From Synergistaceae bacterium (GTDB taxonomy: Bacteria > Synergistota > Synergistia > Synergistales > Synergistaceae), in NCBI GenBank assembly GCA_031290235.1, contig JAITNX010000003.1:1-39671 (forward strand): DNA of 39,671 bases, written 5' to 3'. How positions within the stretch are numbered: the stretch's first letter is position 1; each line of letters begins with the position of its first letter. Both the position numbers and the translations under genes were made by a program. Below the pieces are notes generated by a model. It was not told the origin of the DNA and searched no databases. It saw nothing but the letters and a program-made list of their open reading frames with translations. Shown one piece after another: positions 1-8,095 of the stretch.

Positions 1-2
1 TC

Positions 3-1649
3 GCTTACGAAAACTATTCGTCGCAGGCCACTGATATGGCTGTTGTTCGCGCGAACCTCCAGGCAAACTACAAAAACATTTTAAAAACGGTAGTCTTCCA
101 CGACAACGAGTATTTGAAAACAGTGAATCAGGACTACGCGGACAGGACAAAGCTGAATGACGATATTTTAGCGGCGTATGTCAAGAATGGGTTGGATGAT
201 CAGGAGAAAATCCTCTATGCCAAGTTCGAGGTCCTGTATAAAAAGCTGCAAGACGTAGAAGACGAAACCATCAAATTGGGGCTGGACAACCAGGATGACG
301 AGGCTACGGAACATTACTCGAACATTCTCGAACCATTAGGACTCGAGGTCAACGATGCCTTGGTGAGTCTTTCGAGTTACCTGATCGAGATGGCGGACAA
401 GTCTCAGAATAACGCTGTCGCCCTGTCGAACGATTCCCTCAGGGCGACTTTGATAACCGCGTTGGTCGCCACGATCATCACCATCGTGATGAGCTTGTTG
501 ATCTCGCGGATGATAACGAATCCGATAAACTTGATGAAGGAGAAGATCGCCCTGTTCGCGACCGGCGACCTTGCGCTCGACTTCAAGGACGCGGGGCGGG
601 ACGCGATCGCCCAGATGAGCAATGGGCTGGAGGACATGGTCCAGACCTTACGAGGCGTCGTTACGTCCATCCAGGGGGCCGGCGGCCAGATATCAAACTC
701 GTCGCAGGACTTCTCGGCTATGGCCCAGGAGACTAACGCCTCTGTCGAGGAATTCCGCTCGAACGTCGACGAAATGAGCGCAAACCTGGCCGCTCTCGCC
801 TCTACAAGCGAGGAGGTCAACGCATCCGTCGAGGAGGTCGCCGCCGGCGCTCAGACGACGGCGGAGAAGGGCACTGACATCGCGCGCAAAGTAGACGACG
901 CCATGAACGCCGGCGACACTGGAATGAGCGCCGTCCGCAGCGTCGTCGACGGCATAGGCAGAGTCGCCGAGAGTTCGGCCGCCTCGACATCTGCCGTGCT
1001 GGAACTTGGCAACAGGGCTCGCCAGATACAGAGCTTTGTCTCGCAAATAGGAAGCATCGCCGACCAGACAAACCTGCTCGCCCTGAACGCCGCAATAGAG
1101 GCGGCGCGCGCCGGCGACGCAGGCAGAGGATTTGCGGTCGTCGCGGAGGAGGTCCGCAAACTCGCCGAGGACAGCAACGTGGCGGCGAAGAACATCGCTG
1201 ACCTCGCGTCGACGATAACGTCCGACCTCGACAAGATCGTCGGACACGTTCAGGAGAACGCGGCCGACTCCAACAAGGCGAGGGAACTGTCGACAGAGAC
1301 GGAGTCCGCCATATCGAACATGATCAACTATCTGCGCGACATCGCAAGCGCCACACAGGATCTGGCGGCCGTCGCGGAGGAGCAGGCGGCGTCCAGCGAG
1401 GAGATAGCCGAGGCGGTGCAGAGCATGTCGACGAAGATAAACAACACGGCGACCGCCGGCGAGAACATCCGCACAGGCGTCACGGAGGTGGCGTCCGCGT
1501 CGGAGAAGGTGGCGGAGGGGGCGGAAAACCTCTCTGGCCTCGCGGGAGATCTGCATACCCAGCTCGAGTATTTCAAGCTGGAATCCGAGCCGAACAAACC
1601 TCACAGCATCCAGGAAAAGAGCAGACTGAGGGCCCTTCCGGCAAGATAA
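3..1649 (+). CDS. Methyl-accepting chemotaxis protein, 5'-truncated by the window edge
   Basis: Transmembrane chemoreceptor that would signal to CheA/CheW. The frame is open to the left edge, so the true start lies outside; the first in-window ATG at 36 is probably internal. Counting from that ATG, residues 1-135 are a helical extracytoplasmic segment (end of a four-helix-bundle-like sensor). Residues about 137-158 are a membrane helix ([20 protein letters not shown]), and a HAMP domain follows at about 159-212. The rest is the coiled-coil signalling domain, with the highly conserved hairpin tip ([20 protein letters not shown]) in the second half. The tail ends in a basic extension (SRLRALPAR) with no NWETF-type CheR/CheB tether. 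It stands alone on the plus strand and ends in a terminator. The family is certain; the ligand cannot be inferred. Confidence 0.95.
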   Translation, partial: AYENYSSQATDMAVVRANLQANYKNILKTVVFHDNEYLKTVNQDYADRTKLNDDILAAYVKNGLDDQEKILYAKFEVLYKKLQDVEDETIKLGLDNQDDEATEHYSNILEPLGLEVNDALVSLSSYLIEMADKSQNNAVALSNDSLRATLITALVATIITIVMSLLISRMITNPINLMKEKIALFATGDLALDFKDAGRDAIAQMSNGLEDMVQTLRGVVTSIQGAGGQISNSSQDFSAMAQETNASVEEFRSNVDEMSANLAALASTSEEVNASVEEVAAGAQTTAEKGTDIARKVDDAMNAGDTGMSAVRSVVDGIGRVAESSAASTSAVLELGNRARQIQSFVSQIGSIADQTNLLALNAAIEAARAGDAGRGFAVVAEEVRKLAEDSNVAAKNIADLASTITSDLDKIVGHVQENAADSNKARELSTETESAISNMINYLRDIASATQDLAAVAEEQAASSEEIAEAVQSMSTKINNTATAGENIRTGVTEVASASEKVAEGAENLSGLAGDLHTQLEYFKLESEPNKPHSIQEKSRLRALPAR

Positions 1650-1683
1650 AAGACAAGATAGGAAAACATACGTTTAAAAAAAA

Positions 1684-1720
1684 CGAGGCCTCTGTCAAAC
1701 CACCAGGGGCCTCGTTGTTT
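1684..1720. terminator. Bidirectional rho-independent terminator between convergent genes
   Basis: An 11-bp stem with one G-T wobble (arms 1684-1694 and 1704-1714, CGAGGCCTCTG / CAGGGGCCTCG) has a 9-nt loop. On the plus strand it is followed by TTGTTTTGTGTTTT, and on the minus strand the left flank reads as a T-rich run. It sits between the chemoreceptor (+) and the end of the lpt cluster (-), so it can serve both. The second chemoreceptor in the window ends in a similar GGCCTC-armed hairpin. Confidence 0.85.
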
Positions 1721-1738
1721 TGTGTTTTGGGCTTGGTA

Positions 1739-1957
1739 TTATCTTTCGCGCTTGACGTTGTTCCTATAGTGGTAAATCAGGCAGACGGAAAGCGCTGTCA
1801 GCATGAGGATGGCAAGAACGGCGATGAAATACACCGTCATATAGGCGTCGCTCTCAGTGCCGGCTGCGTTCTTGAACGACTCGTTGACGACGACCAGGAT
1901 GTCCTTGACCTCCGAGAAATCGAACAAGCCGCCCTTATAGGTCGGGGACCAAGCCAT
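1739..1957 (-). CDS. Small single-pass membrane protein, unknown
   Basis: A 72-aa product with a soluble N-terminal half, one hydrophobic helix at about residues 42-63 (VYFIAVLAILMLTALSVCLI) and a basic tail (YRNNVKRER). This suggests an N-out, C-in or tail-anchored topology. The start ATG lies inside the last codons of the lptD-like gene (23-bp overlap in another frame). A modest AAGG lies about 7 nt upstream, so translational coupling is plausible. It is the last gene before the terminator. No family was recognised. The tail loosely resembles cell-wall sorting signals (hydrophobic helix plus Arg/Lys), but there is no LPXTG motif. It could be a lineage-specific envelope peptide or a chance frame; the terminator placed just beyond it favours a real gene. 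Confidence 0.5.
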   Translation of the reverse strand: MAWSPTYKGGLFDFSEVKDILVVVNESFKNAAGTESDAYMTVYFIAVLAILMLTALSVCLIYHYRNNVKRER

Positions 1958-3626
1958 CGGGGGCCTTTGCGGGGTCGAAGACGTCGTTTCCGGAGAGCCG
2001 GACTCCTGATTCAGGGTATGCCTTTATAATCAGCTTGAGGCCGAACCAATCGTCGTCCCCTCTCCTGTCATCCCTGTAAACGGCCTCCCAGAGCATACAA
2101 TGCATATCGTAATCCACCTTGTAGATCATCTCGGCGAGTTCCTCATCGATGATGCTGTATGCTCCTCTAACGCCTATTTTCCATGATGTGTCCGGCTTCT
2201 TGGTCGGTATCCTGTAGCCTACCTCGTGATAAATTTCCTCACGATCATCGTAATCGTCCCACGCCATTGGTGAGCTGCCCCACGACCATCTGCGCAGATA
2301 GGCCGATTCCATCTCAAACACGCCCAGCTTCCACCTCGCGCCAATTACGGCGTCGAGCAGGCGCTGTTCATCCCCTGACGCGCCATCGTATTTGTAGTGC
2401 CAGTACAGTGCGTTGTAGAAGGGCTGAAAATTTTCATTTGGGGATGCAAACTCCCCATACGTCTGGATTCCGGCGCCGGTCCTCTCCACGGTCGGAGCCG
2501 CGCCGAACGTGGCGTCCTCATATCTCCCCCACGTGGCCATGAGCCTATAGTAGCCGCCGGCTGCCGGGTCGTTGAACCATGGACTCAGGATGTTGACCTC
2601 CGGCTTCCTCCACAGGATGTAGCGATGATCCAAGCCGGCCTGTTTTTCAACAGTCAGCAGCTCCTTCTGCCTCCAGCCAGCCTCGACGTGCCAGCCGCCT
2701 CGCTCCAGCTCCAAACCCCAGGAAGGACGCCACTCTGTGGAATCCCGATCCTTGTCGTATTCCCTCCGCAATCCTCCATAGACCGACATCCCGTTCCATA
2801 TATCCTGGGTGAGGAACGCCTCCCCCTCCCATATCTCCTCGCTCCAGCCAATAGCGCCAACGTCGAGCGTACCTGTCTCCCAACCCCATCCTCCCGAGAA
2901 GCCAAGGCCAACCCCCTTGTCGGATTCATAGCCAACCCTTGGAAAGAGCGACTGTCTGCCGCGCTTGGCGTGTTCGTCAAGCCTGACCACGTAGTCGAAC
3001 GGATAGGAGAAGAGCATCGTGTCGCCCAGGTAGACACTCGGCTTTCTTATGACGACTCTTTTTCCAGGGATGACCGTGACCTCCCTGGCCTCCAGCCTGT
3101 AGTGAGGGTGCTGAGCGCCGCAAGTTGTGAGGGACGCTCGGCTCCAGTGAGCCTCGAGCTCCTCCAGCTCTCCGTCCCGCGAGGTGTCAGATCCGGCGCT
3201 CTTGCCATCCCGGGCTGGCATGACCTCTATCGACTCTCCCCTAACGTAGAAGGATTCGACCTTGCCATAAGGCCTCGTCAGCACGCCGCTTCGTGTCGCG
3301 ACATTATAGTCCAGCCTCTCACCGCTCAATCTGTTCCCGCCGGACACAAACGTCACAGAGCCTTCGGGCGAGGAGAAAGCCCTGACCTGCTGGCCGTCGC
3401 TGTCGTATTCGACGTAAGGCGCGAAAAGACGAATTTCACCGTTGCTGATGCGCACGTTGCCCTCGGCGGTGGCGATGCCATTGGACTCCTCGAACGATAT
3501 GCTGTCAGCGTCGAGCTGAATGCGCCCGGCCTCGTCAGCGGCCTGGGAGGAAATCGGCGCCGCACAGAAGAGCGCCGCGAGTATAACGACAAGGAGCCAG
3601 CCTCTTGCTAATCCCTTAACTTCCAA
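1935..3626 (-). CDS. lptD: LptD/OstA-like LPS-assembly outer-membrane protein
   Basis: Predicted outer-membrane component that inserts lipopolysaccharide delivered by the Lpt bridge. An N-terminal signal peptide (GWLLVVILAALFCAAPISSQ, ending ...AQAA-like) is followed by an OstA/LptA-like jellyroll at about residues 35-135 (LDADSISFEESNGIATAEG, then LSGERLDYNVATRSG). A stretch typical of the LptD barrel start comes next (YRLEAREVTVIPGKRVVIRK, then GDTMLFSYPFDYVV), and then alternating aromatic beta-strand sequence. At 563 aa it is much shorter than the enterobacterial protein (about 780), as often in non-proteobacterial diderms. Few cysteines remain, so the enteric disulfide pattern is absent. 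The chosen start is a TTG at 3626, with GAGG 4-5 nt upstream, inside the end of lptC. No ATG lies before the signal peptide. Confidence 0.82.
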   Translation of the reverse strand: MEVKGLARGWLLVVILAALFCAAPISSQAADEAGRIQLDADSISFEESNGIATAEGNVRISNGEIRLFAPYVEYDSDGQQVRAFSSPEGSVTFVSGGNRLSGERLDYNVATRSGVLTRPYGKVESFYVRGESIEVMPARDGKSAGSDTSRDGELEELEAHWSRASLTTCGAQHPHYRLEAREVTVIPGKRVVIRKPSVYLGDTMLFSYPFDYVVRLDEHAKRGRQSLFPRVGYESDKGVGLGFSGGWGWETGTLDVGAIGWSEEIWEGEAFLTQDIWNGMSVYGGLRREYDKDRDSTEWRPSWGLELERGGWHVEAGWRQKELLTVEKQAGLDHRYILWRKPEVNILSPWFNDPAAGGYYRLMATWGRYEDATFGAAPTVERTGAGIQTYGEFASPNENFQPFYNALYWHYKYDGASGDEQRLLDAVIGARWKLGVFEMESAYLRRWSWGSSPMAWDDYDDREEIYHEVGYRIPTKKPDTSWKIGVRGAYSIIDEELAEMIYKVDYDMHCMLWEAVYRDDRRGDDDWFGLKLIIKAYPESGVRLSGNDVFDPAKAPDGLVPDL

Positions 3627-4171
3627 TGCGCCTCGACCCCTTTCTCCAGAATGAAAATTCCTCCAGGTTCTATCCTTGCCGAGCGCCCGCTCAGATACGC
3701 GTCTCCGTCAGCAGCCTCCACGCCCTCGCCGAACGTCCATACATCCTCATTCCCGTCATATCCAACCAGTGGAGCGCGAAGGCTCACGCTCCTGCCCTCC
3801 GTTTCGAGGAAACCATTTATCGAGTATAATACCATGTTCGAACTTTCCTGCACCAATTCGCCGCTCACGGCGTTCAGCCTGACCGCCCTTTCTGCCTTGG
3901 ACTCCTCTATCGAGATATCCATGCTGGCGGCTCTTATCGTCCCGGAGTCATGCTCTGCCGAGATAGCCTGTACGCTCCACTCCCGGGCGCCTATCGTGCG
4001 TTTGAAGCTGATGTTTTCAACGATGACGTCGGGCAGATTGCGAATTTCAATCCTTCCAGGCAGCGTGAGATCCCGCCAAAGGTATATGCCGAGAATAAAG
4101 AGCGCCAGAAGAAAGGCAGCCGCCGCAAGCCAGCCCGGCAGGACCGCGCCGTTTCTCCTACCAGATGACAC
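3608..4171 (-). CDS. lptC: LptC-like LPS export periplasmic protein
   Basis: Bitopic inner-membrane protein that passes LPS from the LptBFG transporter to LptA/LptD. The sequence shows one N-terminal membrane anchor (LPGWLAAAAFLLALFILGIY), then a beta-rich periplasmic domain with the usual order of short strands. Examples are the RTIGAREWSVQAISAEHDSG strand pair and the C-terminal DAYLSGRSARIEPGGIFILE, which matches the 'unlocked / mapping to OstA' repeats of the family. Its length, 187 aa, equals the usual LptC length (about 190). The start is a GTG overlapping the 3' end of the upstream gene by 14 bp, and the 3' end overlaps lptD by 19 bp, so the three are translationally coupled. Neither lptA nor the ABC subunits are in the window. 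Confidence 0.8.
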   Translation of the reverse strand: MSSGRRNGAVLPGWLAAAAFLLALFILGIYLWRDLTLPGRIEIRNLPDVIVENISFKRTIGAREWSVQAISAEHDSGTIRAASMDISIEESKAERAVRLNAVSGELVQESSNMVLYSINGFLETEGRSVSLRAPLVGYDGNEDVWTFGEGVEAADGDAYLSGRSARIEPGGIFILEKGVEAHWKLRD

Positions 4172-5297
4172 GGGCTGAACCGTTCTCCTCCGCGAAATTT
4201 ATCTGCTTCGTCTCCATGGTCCGCATGAAGATAACTTTCTTCGCCACGGTGACCCTAGCGGAATCTCCCACCCAGTTGATCTTGTACCCCGACTTGAGTC
4301 CGTTTCTGAAACCCCCGGACATCACGTCCCTCTCGAAGAGGTCGCGCGATATTTTTTCCTTCGATTCGGCGGAGAGCAGCGAATACATGCGCTCCACGTC
4401 GCCAGCCACCCAGGCCCTCAGAAAGATATCGATGACCTGCCTGGAACCGAGGTGCTGCTGGGCCGGCTCGATCTGCCGTATCGGAGCGGGCTCCGCGGCC
4501 TTCTCGGGCGGTGGAAGGTCGGCAGTGCTTATTACCGGCATCTCTTCCCTCGCCGGGGGTTCCGGGGTTCGGGGCGCGGTCGGCGGATATACCTGGGCAT
4601 CGGTTGAGAACTCCGGCTCATCCTCCTTCCGCGTGGCGTTTTTGGGCTGTTCCTTCTTTGTGGTTGGAATCTTGACGACAACCTCGTTCTTCTGTTCCTC
4701 CGGCTGTGGGGGCGCTGACGCTGACTGGATGGTGTTTATGCCGACGCCGCCGAAGGAAAATATAGTCTCATGATTGGGGATGAGTCCCTTGAGAGCTATG
4801 CTGAAATTGCCCTCGTCCTGCTTTGGGAAAAATACAAAGCCCTGCACCAAACCTGTGAGCGGACTGTCCAGCTTCTTCTCTACGACAATTGGAGACACCC
4901 TCCTGCCGGATGAGTCTATGAGGGCTATGTTGTTGGACAGGGGCGATAGGTTTATCGGCGTCTTGGCGTAAGACTGCACGGAGAGCATAACAGCGGTGGC
5001 AGAGCCTATCCTGAGTTCGTCAACGAACGACTGCCTGAAAGCCTCCGCCTGATCCGGACCCATTCGCCGCTTCTGTGCCTCGGCTCTTACCCACGGTTCC
5101 ACCAATTCGTCCGGATAATGGACTACCCATGCCAGGCTGTCAACGCCCCAGCGTATCGAAGTCCACCTGTCGAGTATCTCTATGGCGGCCTCCTGGTCGC
5201 CAGCCCCTGCCCGCGTGAGACCGACAAAAAAACCGGATGCCGCCAGAAAAGCAACAGCCCACGCAATCAAAACTAATCTTTTTTTGAAGCGCATCAT
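4158..5297 (-). CDS. Exported protein with proline-rich linker; domain shared with the 13561-14316 product
   Basis: A 379-aa product with an N-terminal hydrophobic helix (MMRFKKRLVLIAWAVAFLAA) acting as signal anchor. The first folded part (to about residue 185) contains AEAQKRRMGPDQAEAFRQSF and GFVFFPKQDE. It can be aligned by eye to the exported protein encoded at 13561-14316. A long low-complexity Pro/Glu/Lys linker follows. The C-terminal domain of about 100 residues (VIDIFLRAWVAGDVERMYSL) looks NTF2-like. The start at 5297 is chosen over an ATG 24 nt further upstream because GGGAG lies 8 nt before it. It sits between another exported unknown and lptC, so an envelope role is likely. No catalytic motif was seen and the function is unknown. 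Confidence 0.85.
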   Translation of the reverse strand: MMRFKKRLVLIAWAVAFLAASGFFVGLTRAGAGDQEAAIEILDRWTSIRWGVDSLAWVVHYPDELVEPWVRAEAQKRRMGPDQAEAFRQSFVDELRIGSATAVMLSVQSYAKTPINLSPLSNNIALIDSSGRRVSPIVVEKKLDSPLTGLVQGFVFFPKQDEGNFSIALKGLIPNHETIFSFGGVGINTIQSASAPPQPEEQKNEVVVKIPTTKKEQPKNATRKEDEPEFSTDAQVYPPTAPRTPEPPAREEMPVISTADLPPPEKAAEPAPIRQIEPAQQHLGSRQVIDIFLRAWVAGDVERMYSLLSAESKEKISRDLFERDVMSGGFRNGLKSGYKINWVGDSARVTVAKKVIFMRTMETKQINFAEENGSARVIW

Positions 5298-5351
5298 ATT
5301 TGGTTCTCCCAGGCCGCCCATATAGAAAAAAACGCCGCCAAACCGGAGACG

Positions 5352-6380
5352 CTAATAATCCAGCGGCTCCAGAACATCCGACGGAGGAGCGTCGTCCTGC
5401 GCGGGAGGCGCCGGATCGGACTCCGACGTCGGATTCTCATCCGAATAGCTTGCGCTGGGGTAGCCCGCGAACTCCTTAAACTCGGCGGTCTCGACATAGA
5501 CAGTGGCGCCTGCCGGTATTTGCTTGTCGCTTCCCCTCACCAAAAATCCGCCTACGAGCCCGACAGGACCTAGAAGGGCCAGTCCGGCGATGCTAGCCCC
5601 TGCCGCTCCAATGGCGCCTTTATCGATCTTCATTGCCTTCTCGGACTCCGGCCCTATGAGCACTGGGGCGCGAGCGCCGCCGATGAACTCCACATCCGTG
5701 AACTCGACGCCGATCTCCGCCTGCCGCCCAAAGCTCCTCGGCAGCCTGACCCTCGTCACCGACGCGAAGACACGGTTGCCCTTGGCTGCCGCCAGCGTCC
5801 CGTCGATGACGTAGTCCTCATCCAGCTCCAGCTGGATGACATCTCCCTGCGCCACATTGCGAACCGTGAGCGTCTCGATGAATTTTGCCCTGAACACGGT
5901 CCCGGCCGACGCTTGTACCGGAACAGCGAAGACACCGCTCGGCAATAGCTTCGTAAGAATGCGCTCAAGCCTTGCGGAGAGCGCCCCGCTCTGTTGTTCG
6001 CCCTCCAGTGTGGTCTCCAGGTTTACGATGCGATCCTCGAAGGAATTTGATGGGTTAACCCTTCGCAGTGTCACCCACTCCGCCACTCCGACCTTGAAGA
6101 TGAAGGATGGCTGATTCGAGTTCCCCTCCTCCACAAAATTTTGCAGCGCCTGCTGCCTCTCCGTAAGGCTCCCCGGCAATTCCATTCCAAACAGGTCACG
6201 CTCTACTTTGGAAAGGCGGAGCAATAGCCCTCCGTTCTGAGGGACCCCGTATACAAAGCTCTCCACCCTGTCCAGACCGTAGAGCGGGGTGCCCTCATCC
6301 TGAGTCGCGACCTCGGCGGCGGAGACTACGGACGCCGCCATCACAGCCAGCGCCATTACCATATACAATGCTCTCTTCAT
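5352..6380 (-). CDS. Exported protein of unknown function with glycine-rich hydrophobic hairpin
   Basis: A 342-aa product with a clear Sec signal peptide (MKRALYMVMALAVMAASVVS, cleavage near SAA). The middle contains beta-rich sequence (GDVIQLELDEDYVIDGTLAA, then GNRVFASVTRVRLPRSFGRQ). A Gly/Ala-rich hydrophobic stretch follows near residues 255-285 (GAIGAAGASIAGLALLGPVG), like glycine-zipper segments of envelope proteins. The last 40 residues are acidic and proline-rich. GAGGAGG lies 11 nt before the ATG. It lies 55 bp upstream of the next exported unknown and in line with the lpt genes, which suggests an outer-membrane or periplasmic function. No enzyme motif is visible. It is a real gene by codon use, signal peptide and ribosome binding site, but no family was recognised. 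Confidence 0.85.
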   Translation of the reverse strand: MKRALYMVMALAVMAASVVSAAEVATQDEGTPLYGLDRVESFVYGVPQNGGLLLRLSKVERDLFGMELPGSLTERQQALQNFVEEGNSNQPSFIFKVGVAEWVTLRRVNPSNSFEDRIVNLETTLEGEQQSGALSARLERILTKLLPSGVFAVPVQASAGTVFRAKFIETLTVRNVAQGDVIQLELDEDYVIDGTLAAAKGNRVFASVTRVRLPRSFGRQAEIGVEFTDVEFIGGARAPVLIGPESEKAMKIDKGAIGAAGASIAGLALLGPVGLVGGFLVRGSDKQIPAGATVYVETAEFKEFAGYPSASYSDENPTSESDPAPPAQDDAPPSDVLEPLDY

Positions 6381-6454
6381 TAGATGAACAGCCTCCTCAA
6401 GAACTCAAAATCTATAATACCGTATGACTCCCTGCAAATATTATCACTTCCAGG

Positions 6455-8059
6455 TTACGGACGCACTGTTTTTTTCGCTGCCGCGATGAAATCCCTGAAC
6501 AGTGGATGGGGGCGCAACGGCCTCGAGAGAAACTCCGGATGGAACTGAACCCCAACGAACCACGGATGCGCCGGAAGTTCCACTATCTCGGCCAGGTCTT
6601 TCTCCACGTACAGGCCCGTTATGCTCATCCCGGCAGACACCAGTCTGTCCCTGTAGTCGTTATTGAGTTCGTAGCGATGCCTGTGCCGCTCCATAATCTC
6701 GTGGACGCCGCCATAAGCGGCGAAAGCCCTGCTCCCCTCCACCAGCCTGCATGGATACGCGCCGAGCCTCATTGTGCCACCGAGACGGTCGATGGCCTTC
6801 TGGTCATCCATTATGTGTATGACCGGGTTAGGCGTCCCAGTGTCCGCCTCCGAGCTATTGGCTGACGCTATCTGGGCTGCGTTGCGGGCAAACTCTATGA
6901 CTGCCGCCTGCAACCCGAGACAGAGGCCGAGGTATGGTATGCCCCTCTCCCTCGCGTATCCCGCCGCCGCAATCTTGCCCTCCATGCCCCGCGAGCCAAA
7001 ACCGCCGGGCACCACTATGCCGCTCATGCCTTTGAGAACGCTCTCGGCCGTGCTTTTCTCTATTTCTTCGGACTCTATGGGACGGATTATCACCTTGATA
7101 TGGTTGTGAATTCCGGCGTGGGTAAGCGCCTCGTTGACGCTCAGGTACGAGTCCTTGATGCCAGTATACTTGCCGATGAGGGCGACTTCCAGCTCCCCCT
7201 CGGGGTGCGCCCTCATGTCGAGGTAGTTCAGCCATTCGCCGAGATCTATATCGCCGTCCCGCTTCAAGGCGAGCCGGCTCATGACCAGCTTGTCAAATCC
7301 CTGCCTGTAGAGCGAGATCGGGACTTTGTAGATGGTCTCCTCGTCAAGCGCCTCGAAAATGCTGTCGCTCGACACGCTGCAGAAGAGGGCTATCTTATCC
7401 CTCATGTCGGGCTTCAAAGGAAGTTGGGAGCGGCAGACTATGATATCAGGCTGTATCCCTATCTTGCGCAGCTCGTTTACGCTGTGCTGTGTGGGCTTCG
7501 TCTTGAGTTCGGCCGCCGCCGCGATATACGGTATAAGGGTGACATGGCAGTACAGCACGTTGGCGCGGCCGATTCTGCTGGGCATCTGCCTTATCGCCTC
7601 GAGGAACGGAAGGCTCTCTATGTCGCCGACAGTTCCGCCTATCTCCGCGATGACCACGTCGTTATCCGAAGCGACGCGCAGGATGCCCTCCTGTATCTCG
7701 TTGGTCACGTGAGGTATTACCTGGACCGTGCCGCCATTGTAACGACCCGTTCGCTCTTTGTTTATCACCTCTGAATATATCTTTCCCGCCGTCAGGATGT
7801 TGTCGTCGCTCAGTCTCTCGTCGATGAAGCGCTCATAATGACCGAGGTCGAGGTCCGTCTCGGCGCCGTCGTCTGTCACGAACACCTCGCCATGCTGAAA
7901 AGGGTTCATTGTCCCGGCATCCACGTTGAGATAGGGGTCCATCTTGAGTATTGACACCTTGAAGCCTCGCCTCTTCAACAACACGCCAAGCGAAGCGGCG
8001 GTAATTCCCTTGCCCAATGAAGATACCACACCGCCAGTGACAAATATGAATTTAGTCAT
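6455..8059 (-). CDS. pyrG: CTP synthase
   Basis: Converts UTP, ATP and glutamine to CTP in the cytosol, the last step of de novo pyrimidine nucleotide synthesis. It is full length (534 aa). The N-terminal amidoligase domain has the P-loop GGVVSSLGKGITAASLG (9-25), DPYLNVDAGTMNPFQHGEVF (41-60) and GGTVGDIESLPFLEA (141-155). The C-terminal class I glutamine amidotransferase domain has the nucleophile Cys380 in PYLGLCLGLQ and the His/Glu pair in VQFHPEFLSRP. Oxyanion glycines are seen in PGGFGSRG. The ATG has GAGGGG 9 nt upstream. It lies 36 bp after the LysM/M23 gene and 74 bp before the exported unknown, so it is probably cotranscribed from the rho side. Confidence 0.98.
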   Translation of the reverse strand: MTKFIFVTGGVVSSLGKGITAASLGVLLKRRGFKVSILKMDPYLNVDAGTMNPFQHGEVFVTDDGAETDLDLGHYERFIDERLSDDNILTAGKIYSEVINKERTGRYNGGTVQVIPHVTNEIQEGILRVASDNDVVIAEIGGTVGDIESLPFLEAIRQMPSRIGRANVLYCHVTLIPYIAAAAELKTKPTQHSVNELRKIGIQPDIIVCRSQLPLKPDMRDKIALFCSVSSDSIFEALDEETIYKVPISLYRQGFDKLVMSRLALKRDGDIDLGEWLNYLDMRAHPEGELEVALIGKYTGIKDSYLSVNEALTHAGIHNHIKVIIRPIESEEIEKSTAESVLKGMSGIVVPGGFGSRGMEGKIAAAGYARERGIPYLGLCLGLQAAVIEFARNAAQIASANSSEADTGTPNPVIHIMDDQKAIDRLGGTMRLGAYPCRLVEGSRAFAAYGGVHEIMERHRHRYELNNDYRDRLVSAGMSITGLYVEKDLAEIVELPAHPWFVGVQFHPEFLSRPLRPHPLFRDFIAAAKKTVRP

Positions 8060-8095
8060 TCAAGAACACCCCTCAAAAAGCGCTGATAAATCAGC

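Noticed and set aside
693-1604. 303-codon minus-strand frame over the chemoreceptor
   Set aside because: Arg-rich antisense shadow of the conserved signalling domain.
2397-3611. 404-codon plus-strand frame over lptD
   Set aside because: The opposite strand has the signal peptide, OstA motifs and operon context; this frame has none.
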